64,000 nucleotides of DNA from Adiantum capillus-veneris (lineage: Eukaryota > Streptophyta > Polypodiopsida > Polypodiales > Pteridaceae): positions 68,847,912 to 68,911,911 of the forward strand of contig CM043963.1 of the NCBI GenBank assembly GCA_014529385.2, in the 5' to 3' direction. Under the pieces are notes generated by a model that saw only the letters and a list, made by a program, of their open reading frames with translations, was not told the DNA's origin and searched no databases. The position numbers and the translations under genes are program-made. Positions 45,201 to 54,340 of the stretch are shown here, one piece after another. Position 1 is the first letter of the stretch. The number at the start of each line of letters is the position of its first letter.

Positions 45201-48200
45201 TTTTCAGCCTGCTTTGGCCTAGGAAAAAAGGTTTCAATTCCAAGGATGGACTTTGACACCATAAACCTCATAACTGGCCATAGTCACTTCAATGCCCTTC
45301 ATGAGTCCTAACTCAATCCAATTCTAACATACCTTTTAGAGTGGGTACTCACTTGTAGAGAGCATAATGAGGGAGAAAATTTGACTATCTAGGCCTTGAA
45401 TAATGTCACATATTAACCAATTATTGATGATGCAGATGCATGTGAAGTACTTAATGAGAAAAGGGTTGAAAATGAGCAAGCTAGAAGTATGCCTAAATGG
45501 TTGGTGCAACCTTTGTGTGATAGTAAATTGGTTGCACCTTTGTCCGGCTATTAGAAAATGCAATACACAACATGATAACTTCAGAGTCAGATTGAGAAAA
45601 ACCAACTTGAATTAACTTAGATGATTCTAATGGTGGCCCAAGGCCTTTCTTATATACGTAGGAGTTTGCCCTACCTTACTAAATTCACAAATTGCACATA
45701 ATAACAAATATCAATAACATGCATTATACTATGAGGTGCAATCTCCAATGCTCTCTCTGCAGCTCATGATAATTAAGCATAGAAAGATCAATTCATAAAG
45801 AATCTACCATGGACACTCTAGGAGACATTTTATACTAGATACACCTTGGATTTTGCAACCCCCTCTTGTGTTGCCATGAGCATTCCACCTCAAGATTGTG
45901 CCGCCACATTAGAAAGTGGATTAGGAACACATCTTGCCCAACATCCCAAAGTAGTCAGCAAGACAATGATATGGAACACATTTGGTCCAAAATCTTATGG
46001 ACGCATTGAATTGTGCATGCTACATCCAAAGCTTTTGACGGTGCAAGGTTGGTTTCACACTAGAAGCAATGTGCTCTTGAACTCTGACATAGAGGTCCAA
46101 ACACTAAAACAAAATATGAATTCCAACACATACTCTAATATATAGGTCCAAATCACACTGAGGGAGCGTCATCTCCCTCTTGCCCCTGTGGAGCAATGTG
46201 CTCATGCATGTGCGTGTCAGCAGCAGGACCCTTGGACTGCAGTTGCAATAATTGTATCACTAACGTGGATAATTTAGTGACGTTTTCATTTAAAGATGCA
46301 AAATTTCCTTCCATGACTGATATGCATGTCTGAAGTGCACAAAATTCATGAATATCAAGCAGTTCATAAGTGTGGTCACCCGCCATAGCGTCGCGGGCAC
46401 TCTCCTTGAGAGAATCCGGCCACAAGCCATCATGGGCAGGATCCGGCGTACTATGCTCGAAATCAAAAGTCATATTGATATCTGAATCCATGGCGACACA
46501 ATGCAATGGAAGGACTAGCAAGAAAAATACCCGAGGTCGATAAGATGTTCCGTAGATGTAGGATGCACCACAACCGGTAATTATCAATAAAGAATCCCAT
46601 TGACACCGGTAATTAGCCTTACTAATTCGTTGGTGCTCCAAGCTTGAAGCGACCGGAAATTTTGTTGGTAGTCCAAATTGCTTGAAAGCACCCACCACAA
46701 ATGTTGTTGGTAGTCCGATCTTTAGAAGACTGTAAAGTTACCCGTTGAATAGCACCAAGTCGATTCCACACAGTTGGCAATAAATTTCAAAGCTACTGTT
46801 TGCAGTTTTGCACCATCATGACGGTACTACGAGCATACGGGGCCTGGGAAACAATCCCATGTGTTCACGAATAAAAAGGGGGGATCCCTGCTATGGGTAC
46901 CCACCCTTGCTTGCTAAAAAAAGTAGGTTGGCCACTAACCCAATGGGTGTGGGCGCCCACTGTGTGAAAAAAAAACGCTTGCACAGTCAATGGCTTCTTC
47001 GCAGGCAGCGCGAGGTGCAAGAACTTCTCAGCCCGCCTTGGGTGTTGGTTGAAACGCGCCGCCACACAAACGTGAAATTCCCAGCAGGCCCGCGTGCATC
47101 CGGCAAGCCCGAGAGCGGGGGTTTTGGCGCAGGTCCGAAGCTCGGCCCTTCTCCTCTCAAGCGGGGTTACCCACCGAACAAGGTCTCATCGAGAACTGTC
47201 AAGGAGAGAGTTCCACGGCCTTGCCCTCATGCACATGCAAAAAGTGCTCCACGCCTTCCCTAAAATTAGCTGGCTCTTGATACCAATGTGAGACTGGGGG
47301 AACTAGTGCCTTGGAGTCCACCTCCCAACCTCCCACTATATAGCATGGATCCTAGCCCTTTGCCCTAGTTGGACTCCCTTTCCACACTGCCTAGCCCGGC
47401 CTTGCCCTTGTCCTGACATTTGAAGTTGGCAGGTTGCTGTCACTATCATCCTCTTTCCCTTCTCCTTTGACCTCGTCCTTGTCTGAAGTGGATCCCTTGT
47501 CCTTGGATGCGCAATCCCGTGACAAATGTGCCTTCTTTCCACACTTGAAACAATGGCACCCACAACGCAAAATTCTCACCATAAACCAATTTCACTTTTG
47601 GTAAGTATGGAAATTCTATGACTTGGCATATGTAACTTTGTTAACAAGCTTCTATGTAAGAATTTATGAAAGGCACCATCCTCAATCAAGATTCTCACCC
47701 TATGGCCTTGAATGGAGCCATGTATCCTCCCTAATTCATGTGGTCAAAGGTCAGCTACCACATAGAGGCAGTGAAAAAACAAACATGAACTACCTCTCTA
47801 TGTGAAAACTTCACATTAGCATACTTGGAGGAGGATTCAAGAGATAAGAAATACACTGACAAGGAAGAAGAAAACAAACGTGCTATTTGTGGAAAGAATG
47901 GCCTTCACATAAAGAAGAGAAACAATGGCAAGGAAGAAGAAAACAAAATTTGTATTTGTGGAAAGAACGGCCATTACATAAAGGAGTCCCATTACATGTG
48001 CCAAGTATTGCATACAAAGTTACGCTCAAAAACTAACTTGGATTGTTAGATTTTTCAAAGTGCATTATGGTAGATGAAATTTGTACAGCAAAGGAGAAAT
48101 TTTCCAAGTTTTTTATTTTCCTCATGAGGCACACAAAGGGCATAAAGGTCGTGTGGGCAAGAGAAGGAAGTCATGCTCAAAGGCATGATGAGTATATATG

Positions 48201-49841
48201 CTCAACAAAAGGTAGTATGAAGATTATATTTTGAGGATGAAACAAGTGGTGATGCTAATTATAGTGTTTCTAGCAATCAATTAATGTTTCCAAAATGAAG
48301 CAATGATAAGAATTCAAATTCCAGTTGCCTTCCAATTTGTAGGCACTTAAAACTCAAAACTGTAATTTTGATGCTCTTAATGTGGAGAACAATATCTAGA
48401 CACTCATATTCAGGATGAAAAGAAGTATTTACAACAACGAATTGTTCAAAGTAGGCCAAAAGGTGTTCATAACTATGACAAAAATGAAAGAAAGAGGAAG
48501 TCTAGCTCAAGAGTGAAGGAGCCAAGGAGATTTCGTATAATCCTCCAACCTCACACAAAGGAGACACACAACTTTGATGGAAACAGGTGTTCTCTAATTT
48601 GCATATAACATTTGTTGCACTAATCAATTTCCTATGTACTTGATAAAGAAGTCTTCCGTGGGGGAGGATAAGGGACATAACATGTGTTGAGAAGAAAATG
48701 TTGCCGGTAATAAACTTTAATGTATCATGATGATGATTATCCAACCAAGGACATCAAAGAAGATGTTTGTGATGAAGAATTTGGAGACTTAAAGGTCAAA
48801 AATTAATGTGCAAGAGTAAATTCAAAGTATTTAGGTTATGATTTTGATGAGGAACTTGTATTATAGTTCTCCAAATTTCAATGTCTAACATTGCATGTTG
48901 GATGGGGGAAAAAGGGGAACACACCCAGCACTCAAACAACACGCCTCTCTATAGCCCAGGATAATCACTGCATCCCAATCCACTAGAGTTTACCTTCAGA
49001 ACTCACACAATTGACAGTAGACCACACCAATCTTTCCCATTTACGACCGTGTCGCAACGCACACCGCTCTCTCTTTCTCTCTCCCACACACAGAGGCCCG
49101 AGGAGGCACACGCATCTCAAACACCGGCACCAGATTGTTGGAACAGATCAAAGAAAGTGGAAGGAACGACATGAAAACAGGTATGATTCACTTCAATTAT
49201 GGCAAAGAACATCATCTATAACACCGTCAAACCTCGGCTACAAAGGCTCTGTCGCCATGAACACGACGAGCAACCAAAACTTGGACAACCACTGAATTCA
49301 CCTCTGCATGGACCTCCTCTTGAGAGCGGCAAAAAAATGAAAAACACAGTCATCGAAGCCCTCGTTGGCTCCGGACTATTCCTCCAGAGCTCTCTCCGAG
49401 CTTCTCCTTCTCCAAAAATTCCTTCTTGAACTCCCTCTTTGGCTCTGAGCACTCTCCTCCTTGAAAAACCCTTCCTCCACCTTATTCCTCTCCTAAAACG
49501 AGAGCTCCCTCAAAGCTGCAAAAAACCGCTCTCCAAACCGGCAAAAGAGTTCCCCGTTTGGGCATGTCAGGACCCCCAATTTAGGCTGACACTTTTCTAT
49601 TCTTAGCCCCCCTGCATGGGACGCCCCCCCTCGTCTATAAGCGTCACGGGAGAAACTCAAGGGATCTACGGTGGATGTTCAATCCACCGTTGATCCCATC
49701 TTTGGGTATCAAAAAAAATCCAACCCCCAGCTGCCCGCATCGTGACTCGACCACGCTACCTCCCACTCCACAGGCGCACAACCTATCCAACCCAGTTGAC
49801 GCGATTGGTTGAAAGCTATGCAACCTTAGTACTATATAAGC

Positions 49842-49878
<37 letters not shown>

Positions 49879-52800
49879 TGCTGCGTCGATCCAACGGCCC
49901 AAAGCCCTCCCCGCCCCGTCGATCACGCGCCAACCGTAGATCCCTTGAGTTAGACCCCGTGTCATTATAGATGAGGGACGCCCCCCTCTCACTATTTTGG
50001 GCTGGCCTTGAGCTTCAAGTCACATGGGAAGGGGCCCCTTGTCACGGCGGCGTGACAATGCCGTAGGACGCCCCCTTCTCATTAAAAATGAGATGGCCAT
50101 TGGAGGCGGAGAGTGAACACCGACCATGTCGGCCATGTCATCATTGCCAAATTGTTCGCCGTGAGCCATCGGATAACTCAGTGCTGCAGTTGGCTACCCA
50201 CAACGCCCAACACCAGCTGCAATACCACCTCTGAGAAGGTGCAAATCTTAACACGAGACCATGCTGCTTCGCCATAGCTCCAAGAGCTTGCTGAGCTCCT
50301 CTCTCTACGATGCTTGATATGAGGACGCCAACGTAGCCTATATCGCATGCGATGTGTGCTCCCTTCCATGCATGTGGGATTTAAGCCAGACACGTGGTGG
50401 CTCGTGGTAACTCCCAGCTCCCCTCAACTCACAAAGTCACCAAACTCATTCAAAAATCTCAAAAAACCCCCATTTTCTCATATCTTCCACAACTTGCCAA
50501 TCCTTGCCCATAACTCCTATTGTTGGTCCGTAAGATGAGAGCTGGTCCTCGGCCTTGTCTTGGGCAAGCACCGCCGTTTTTTGAATTTGCCGGGCACCTC
50601 GACCGATGCGATCAAAACGGCAAAAGTTCATCTCCTACCACACCGCCTATAATTGGCACCAACTTCAACAGGCCATAGCTAATCGACCAGGCATGCGATC
50701 GAGGAGCTATGACTTCCTGCTGACTCACCACCATGCATATCATGCTCCAAAATCTCTTGGAGGCCCAAAAAACACCTTATGGCACGTTGATCAAGGCGGC
50801 CCAACTGGCTCGAAACTAGCCTCCAGTGAAACTTCATTTGGCAATATCTTGGCATCCAGTACTCCAAATGACGATCTAAAAAGACCGTCATGCTTCATGA
50901 TGAGCACTTTATGCTTGTGCATTCACTTCACCTCTGATGCTCCAGCCACAACTACCCAATCTGGTACGGATTTGCAAACACTCCCAGTTTCAAACCTCCA
51001 CATCTTGCACTTTGTAGCTCCGTTTGATGAGCCGTTTGGACCTACTCCTTTAGCAATTCAAGCTCTACATCCTCAAGTCGAAAAACAGCACTTTGAACAC
51101 CCTTCACCTGCCATCCTATTTGGACCAACTTGGAGCCCATTTGGTCTAGAAAACCACATCTCCGTTGCCACTTGCCTGCATAGGCTCTTCCCACTTGCTC
51201 TAGCCCTCTACCATGCATTTGTCAGCATACATATCACTGCTTGTGCCCTCTGCTCTGGTCGACACAGTTCGGTTGCACCAATGTTTTTGAACTACAAATT
51301 TCTATATTGCAAATACCTTACTACAGATTGCTATGTTCCAAGTGTCAACACTACAAATCCCTCTATTGCAAGTCCCTAAGTTGAAGGTTTCCTCTACACT
51401 TCAAGAATATCCTTTTCGATATTCAATTGATCTCAAAATCTTTGTTACTTCTCAAGTTGTGAGCTAGAGTGGTATCTCGTGAAGAGTGGACCTCAATGTG
51501 CTTGTTGTGAGCAAGGAACACTCGTATACTTGAATCTACCAATGTGGTCACATGAGCAATGAAGATGGTGGTGGTAGAAACATACAAATCAACCAAGTCA
51601 TTTGATCTAAATTTACTCAACCATAGCTTCACTTAGCTTCACAATAGCCACACATCAAAGGCATCTTACACAAACTAAATAGCCAAAGCTTGGTGTTTGA
51701 TTCACAATTTTTATACAAATAGGTAGTTTTATAATAAGCTATGAAATCCTCTTCATATGGGGGCCTATGTATCGTGACCTCTTGAGTTTGCATAGTGAAC
51801 ATGCTTCCAGCTCTCTGGGACTTTACACAATTATGCCCCTTGGAAAGGAGGCAGATTACTAGAAGGAAGAGCGTCCTTTGCACTTGTTGGAAAATTTTTC
51901 TTACATCCAAGGGAAAGTAGAACTAGGTAGATGTAAGAGAAGCCTTTGAAGGGGTGCTCATGCTTAGCTAACTTGCAAGCCACTTTTAAAGAGAAGAGAG
52001 ACAAAGGGTATGAGAGGATAGAGAAAAAGGGAAACTAGGTGTTAATAAAAAATGTGGCCTAGTGACATTTTGTAATGGAGATTTAAAACATCCAAGTAGG
52101 GTAAAGGGGCTAATAAGTAGATAGTCTCCAAAAAGAAAATGGACGCACCCCCAATTTAGAGACAAAATTTTGTAATATTCTTGCAATCTTGCTTATGCGT
52201 CCTCTTGAAATTTGCTGAAAAATGCACTATTACTCGAGGCTTAAGTGCCTCTAATCTCTGAAAAACTTTAAAAATTGAAATTCCTCAAACTGAGAGTTAA
52301 GAAAAATGAAAAAAATATTGATCTTGATATTATCTAATTCATAATTTCATGAGGAACCTGATGCAATCATCACATTTCACACTCAACACGGTTTGCAAAA
52401 TGTTGCCCAAAATGACGTTTTTTCTTAGGTATCTCTATATTGGATCTCTGCGTTTTTTATTAATCTCTGTATTTTTTGTTTATCCCTTCACCCGATTAAG
52501 TTTTAATCATAGGTAACCAAGTAATGCCAACATCTAGGTCTATTCCATGCATGGGGAAGTTGAAAGCATACTTTGTAATAGCGTTTTGAGATGTCGTTTC
52601 CAGGATGAGCTTTGTGATACCCAATTTTGCTATTTGATCCACAATCTCTCTTTTGATAGAATCATTCTTCACATAACAAAGCTCATAGGTAACCTACAAT
52701 TGAACACTTCATTGCTTAATTACAAAAAAGTATCAAGACTTTACAATGTCTAAGGATCTCAAAGTGGAATAATCATACCTTGCTTTTGATGCACAACTTT

Positions 52801-52900
52801 ACATACTTAAGGACAAGCACCTTTGTGTCCAAGTTACGCTCTTCTTCCAGCCTTTTAACAAGATCAGGTTTTGCTTTATCAATTGGAGTCTTGCCACCAA
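36094..52900 (-). CDS. USP-domain kinase-type host gene (partial; three exons, 16-kb intron)
   Basis: Exons 52779-52900, 52572-52693 and 36094-36284 join in one frame (codon split AA|A at the long intron). The product reads GGKTPIDKAKPDLVKRLEEE, KYVKLCIKSK, then VTYELCYVKNDSIKREIVDQ, IAKLGITKLILETTSQNAIT, KVLREKSISAYVAKHAPDFC and SVMVVRGNTLHSVKDA. This is the second half of a plant universal-stress-protein fold: the LCxxxKV strand, the GIxKLVxGxSSxxxxxRK loop (ETTSQN here instead of the usual G-S/A-S-S), and the conserved APDFCxVxVVxxGxLxSV end. In plants this version is the N-terminal domain of cytoplasmic receptor-like kinases and U-box kinases. Kinase or U-box exons and the N-terminal exon are outside the window or hidden behind further large introns. 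Confidence 0.75.
36439..36845 (-). other. GC-rich open stretch near exon 3, coding status unknown
   Basis: The minus strand has an open frame from MAVLPAAMLPLPLPLPLPGP to DALSDLLCRDQ, followed by a GT that could be a donor at 36467. Its start is a low-complexity (CTCCCC)n run (36700-36727). It could be an alternative first exon upstream of exon 3, an unrelated pseudogene or part of a transposon. No domain is recognised. Confidence 0.25.
36818..37050. repeat. Tandem duplication, ~110-120 bp unit
   Basis: Two copies (36818-36926, 36927-37050) share GATGAGCTCCGACA, CCAAAATGTGATCGGTCGAA, GGTCATTGGTCGGAGTGGCA and CCGACCTAGGGAGGGCTGAA. The second has a ~10-base insertion (GCGCACATG). Confidence 0.92.
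37326..38110 (-). pseudogene. LINE ORF2 endonuclease domain
   Basis: An APE-type endonuclease in decayed frames: N-terminal RRLRQEIQEWLVGGEIDILM (the usual IDIxxLQE region), GDFNMLEDPSNRIGGGHAMV with the GDFN catalytic motif, SDRKVGGLNLSRIDCFYASD, and TTFSDHAPMILSM with the C-terminal SDH motif. The piece 37326-37676 is still open for 116 codons. Confidence 0.85.
37333..37349. repeat. C17 homopolymer
   Basis: A run of 17 C followed by TCCCTCCCTCC at the end of the LINE endonuclease relic. Confidence 0.9.
38123..39160 (-). other. LINE ORF1 C-terminal / inter-ORF region, low complexity
   Basis: The minus strand gives a proline/serine-rich run (SPPSPPSSPPPPP around 38940) after MTPFSRTPPEEATSILSS, corresponding to GGAGG-rich DNA at 38816-39000. 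Nearer the endonuclease an open stretch (38395-38123) has no known domain. It fits the variable C-terminal tail of plant LINE ORF1 and the spacer to ORF2. Confidence 0.4.
39242..39901. mobile_element. 660-bp TIR element (MITE, hAT-like TSD size)
   Basis: Perfect 14-base terminal inverted repeats CCCGGGGGATTCAC (39242-39255) and GTGAATCCCCCGGG (39888-39901) are flanked by a perfect 8-base duplication GGCTGCGT (39234-39241, 39902-39909). The interior has no transposase, but GCGTATAAGTTAGGGG near the left end and CGTATAAGCATAGAAAGGGG near the right end are partly related. An 8-bp TSD fits hAT (or P-type) elements; the terminus CCCGGGG is not the usual hAT CAGGG. Confidence 0.88.
39910..40707 (-). 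pseudogene. LINE ORF1, nucleic-acid-binding protein
   Basis: A DUF4283-type ORF1 N-terminal region: FQATSVIDKIIGTRPSRGEV, QDLLHARLPNVGKIIDVQIL, RGHCQIEFESLEMTAKVILM and IQVARDYFK, then an in-frame TGA where the family has a tryptophan-rich W..GFDP motif (WHHGFDPTIDVLEKEANLPI follows in frame). REYLPLLPRIGSMVGKILES continues into the usual linker before the zinc knuckle, which is lost. Confidence 0.8.
40815..42165 (+). pseudogene. Copia protease and integrase
   Basis: Protease: WILDFDASFHMMPHKEWFSS, where the active-site DSGAS has become DFDAS, and IFVGQLDDLGYTIVFGNGAW. GAG-pre-integrase: SWHSRLKHISPKGITTLRRF-like text at about 41278-41345. Integrase core: DLCGPMPHKTLRGANYFLPF with the first D, and QIDNGGEHVSTLFKDF with the second D, at 41440-41710. 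C-terminal part: LDPKLHKFIFMGYGADGEIG and HPTFQKIIRISHVIFNES. Frames are broken repeatedly. Confidence 0.85.
42480..43850 (+). pseudogene. Copia reverse transcriptase and RNase H
   Basis: RT: YKAWLVAKGFKQKEGVDFDG, then MELVQIDVKTTFLHGDLDEE and VYMRQPQ; the active site reads ILYVNDMLI at about 42900, N replacing the first D of YVDD. RNase H: VKHILRHVKDTASRCLCFGN, IVGYMDAYYAGCVDNKRFTS (D-A-Y/D in the usual SDSDWAGD position) and HCDSESAIALMKNLVFQNKL, with the C-terminal KHINVRYPLIQDFL. Dead copy. Confidence 0.85.
43928..44230 (+). repeat. Copia 3' LTR (start clear, end not found)
   Basis: It begins TGTTGGGGTTGCACGCC right after the purine tract. The first 34 bases can fold, with TGTTGGG pairing with CCCAACA. 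CAATAAATGT at about 44150 may be the polyadenylation region. The right end (…CA) and a flanking duplication could not be placed because no second LTR is present. Confidence 0.5.
44230..46150. other. AT-rich intron sequence, nothing recognised
   Basis: No coding similarity is seen on either strand. It contains a (TG)n run at 44762-44786. Short frames (45336-45605 minus, 45846-46145 plus) show no domain or codon structure worth reporting. Confidence 0.6.
44762..44786. repeat. (TG)n microsatellite
   Basis: About 12 TG units following CTCTCTCTA. Confidence 0.95.
46153..46698 (-). CDS. Unknown ORF, possible retrotransposon gag N-terminus
   Basis: A 181-codon frame; an inner start MDSDINMTFDFEHSTPDPAH is the more likely one. 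The second half has a helical leucine/isoleucine stretch (LNENVTKLSTLVIQLLQL). About 600 bases upstream on the same strand lies TTGGTATCAAGAGCC (47272-47286), a near match to the tRNA-Met primer site, following an LTR-like CTCACA end. It may be the start of a minus-strand LTR element, but no gag core or knuckle is in frame. Confidence 0.3.
   Translation of the reverse strand: MVGAFKQFGLPTKFPVASSLEHQRISKANYRCQWDSLLIITGCGASYIYGTSYRPRVFFLLVLPLHCVAMDSDINMTFDFEHSTPDPAHDGLWPDSLKESARDAMAGDHTYELLDIHEFCALQTCISVMEGNFASLNENVTKLSTLVIQLLQLQSKGPAADTHMHEHIAPQGQEGDDAPSV
47391..47582 (-). pseudogene. Gag zinc-knuckle fragment
   Basis: A short frame with CFKCGKKAHLSRDC, a C-x2-C-x4-H-x4-C retroviral-type knuckle with A in place of the usual G before H. 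It is followed by an acidic/basic tail (KDKGSTSDKDEVKGEGKE). Only the end of gag is present. Its place immediately upstream of the primer-like site at 47286 leaves less than 110 bases for an LTR, so the two probably belong to different or rearranged elements. Confidence 0.5.
47825..48049 (+). pseudogene. Duplicated degenerate knuckle-like ORF
   Basis: Two ~66-69-base tandem units encode KEEENKRAICGKNGLHIKKR and KEEENKICICGKNGHYIKES. They resemble copia gag knuckles (CxxCGKxGHxxxxC) that have lost cysteines. No longer gag context is seen. Confidence 0.35.
48240..49628. other. No gene recognised
   Basis: AT-rich to about 48900, then a C/T-rich segment (49010-49560) with AGCTCTCTCCGAGCTTCTCC-type words. 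The short frames there have no recognised domain. It might be a leader or LTR relic, but no partner copy is in the window. Confidence 0.5.
49629..49976. mobile_element. Mutator-like MITE, 348 bp, with C34 run
   Basis: Terminal inverted repeats of about 44 bases: left CCTCGTCTATAAGCGTCACG and on to AACTCAAGGGATCTACGGT (49629-49672); right complement CCTCATCTATAATGACACGG with the same AACTCAAGGGATCTACGGT (49933-49976). A 9-base duplication GACGCCCCC lies at 49620-49628 and 49977-49985. Long TIRs plus a 9-bp TSD are the Mutator-superfamily pattern. No transposase. A run of 34 C (49845-49878) lies in the right half and a GGTGGAT..ATCCACC hairpin is next to the left TIR. Confidence 0.88.
49986..50600. 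other. GC-moderate sequence, no gene recognised
   Basis: It includes a second GGACGCCCCC word followed by TTCTCATTAAAAATGAGA (about 50067), a short palindrome, and LTR-like CT-rich text. The minus-strand frames are short and without a domain. Confidence 0.5.
50606..51379 (+). other. Long open stretch, probably non-coding repeat
   Basis: 257 codons are open (MRSKRQKFISYHTAYNWHQL..) with no recognised domain and a histidine/leucine/proline-rich composition. DNA phrases such as GGCCATAGCTAATCGACCAG and GAGGAGCTATGACTTCC resemble the non-coding interiors of large plant gypsy elements that happen to be open. I do not assign a protein. Confidence 0.3.
51380..52571. other. AT-rich intron sequence
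   Basis: Nothing coding is recognised between the open stretch above and the donor of host exon 2. Confidence 0.6.
52572..52693 (-). CDS. Host USP gene, exon 2 (122 bp)
   Basis: Acceptor TTCAATTGTAG|GTTACC and donor ATTACAAA|GTATGC. It encodes VTYELCYVKNDSIKREIVDQ and IAKLGITKLILETTSQNAIT plus two bases (AA) of a lysine codon completed by exon 3. These are the USP strand carrying an acidic VxxDS-type motif and the GIxKL strand before the nucleotide-binding loop. Confidence 0.78.
52694..52778 (-). other. Host USP gene, short intron (85 bp)
   Basis: GTATGATTATTCC to CAATTGTAG, T-rich near the acceptor (CTTTTTTGTAATT). It is typical plant-sized, in contrast to the next intron. Confidence 0.75.
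52779..52900 (-). CDS. Host USP gene, exon 1 in view (122 bp)
   Basis: Acceptor TTTCATTTATAG|TTGGTGG and donor AAAAGCAAG|GTATGATT. It encodes GGKTPIDKAKPDLVKRLEEE and RNLDTKVLVLKYVKLCIKSK, starting two bases into a codon and ending on a codon boundary. It corresponds to the USP helix and the LxxYxxLCxxxKV strand. A further upstream exon must hold the N-terminal VAVxxDxxxxSxxALxWA part. Confidence 0.75.
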
Positions 52901-54340
52901 CTATAAATGAAATAATCCAAGATTGATTATAGAACACTATCCAAATTAAAAATTTGATTGTGGTGAAAGCCATGTGCTCTTTTTATGTTGCTATAAGAAT
53001 GAAAAATTGCTTCTACTTGGTCAAAACAATGTTAGAAGAGCTGAAATTTGAATTTTCATGATTAACATAAATGTGTGAATCCAAAAAAGATCAAGTCATC
53101 TTGCCAGTCTTAATGAAACAATTGATTCCATCATGCAAATAATTGACCAAAATGATTTTGTGGAGATCATCACACACGAATATAGGATGCATAAAACACA
53201 ATTCATATAACCTATAGTGAGAAGATTTAGAAAACCCTAATTTACAAGGACTTAAATAATATAAGATACACCTTTGAGCAACATATAATATTCTGAATGT
53301 AATAGGCACAATGTGCATCATTCATGCATAACATATGCATCATATGTCCACCCATTAACATATGCATCATATTTCACAATCATTAAGAAAAGCAAACTCT
53401 CAACATGGAGAAACGTGTTAGCTAGCCTTCAAAACTGATATCCAAGAAACAACAAGAATGCTACATGCTAGTTATTGAGAAGCAAAACAGAGCCCTTTGG
53501 CATGTCAAGTGAACCATATGTCATACTCAAGGTCTCAATAGCTAAGCCCCTAGTCTAGTAAAATGCTAGTCCCAAAGCTGCATGCCAAAATAATCCATCG
53601 CTAGGGGGTGTGGCTAATAGGCATTTGCTCTACCTAGAGAGTAACTGACCTATTTAAGTGTGTCATTGATGTTGGATGAGGTGAGCATAATTTTAAGTCT
53701 AGTATTTTTGGAAATTTCGAAAGAGCATAGAGTCCCAACACTCACGTACTACTACACTGTGAGATGAGAAGTCAAATCTCAATTTCAAAAACCCTAGACA
53801 CATAGTGTTAGCTTTTTATCTTGCTGCATTTTTGGTTTCAAATGCACTTTTGTATGCATAGGATATCCCATTATTGGACATATGCATCTGGCACTCAGTC
53901 ATGTGTTTCACCTATGCATTGACCTTCTAAGATAAACAACCTATAATCTCTAGCTATAATTCCATGCTACTATAAAAAATTCTTTTTAATAATTTTAATT
54001 GTAGCAAAACTTACACACTAGTTGTTACACTACTTCAGGATAGAATTGCAATTCCATAGCCTAGTACCTCTATAAGATACTCTTTTATTTCTTTAAAGGA
54101 TTTTTTTCCACTTGGTTTTCCCTTTGTTCATCCAACTACTTGGATTCTAATTTAGCCAAATAAAGCATATTTTTACAAGTATCAAAGTGTACCTTCCTCA
54201 AGAAATGTACAAAATGACCATCTACACATCTGTAGGAATGAGGACATTACAAGAGAGTGTGTGAGAGAGAAAGCTAACTCTAACTCTAGCATAAAATGAG
54301 ATCTGTACAAATGAGAGACAGTGGCCCTGCTTATATATGC
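52901..54340. other. AT-rich sequence upstream of the visible host exons
   Basis: I looked on the minus strand for the N-terminal USP exon (hydrophobic strand, D, helix with ALKWA) and did not find it. Two ATGCATCATAT words lie at about 53336-53370. No transposon ends were recognised. Confidence 0.5.

Larger units (their letters stand above)
36285..52571 (-). other. Giant intron of the host USP gene (16,287 bp)
   Basis: It runs from donor GTATGCTTTC (52571) to acceptor GCTTTCAG (36285). It contains a LINE with a TIR element, a copia element, gag fragments and a Mutator-like MITE. The transposons lie on both strands and at least one (copia) is antisense to the gene. Confidence 0.7.

Noticed and set aside
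50606-51379. 257-codon plus-strand ORF as a novel gene
   Set aside because: No domain or splice context, and the DNA reads like non-coding interior of large gypsy elements. It is kept only as an uncertain open stretch.
52773-52973. 66-codon ORF starting MAFTTIKFLIWIVF as a small membrane protein
   Set aside because: The first 24 codons lie upstream of a clear acceptor (TTTATAG) and are intron. The rest is host exon 1 in view.
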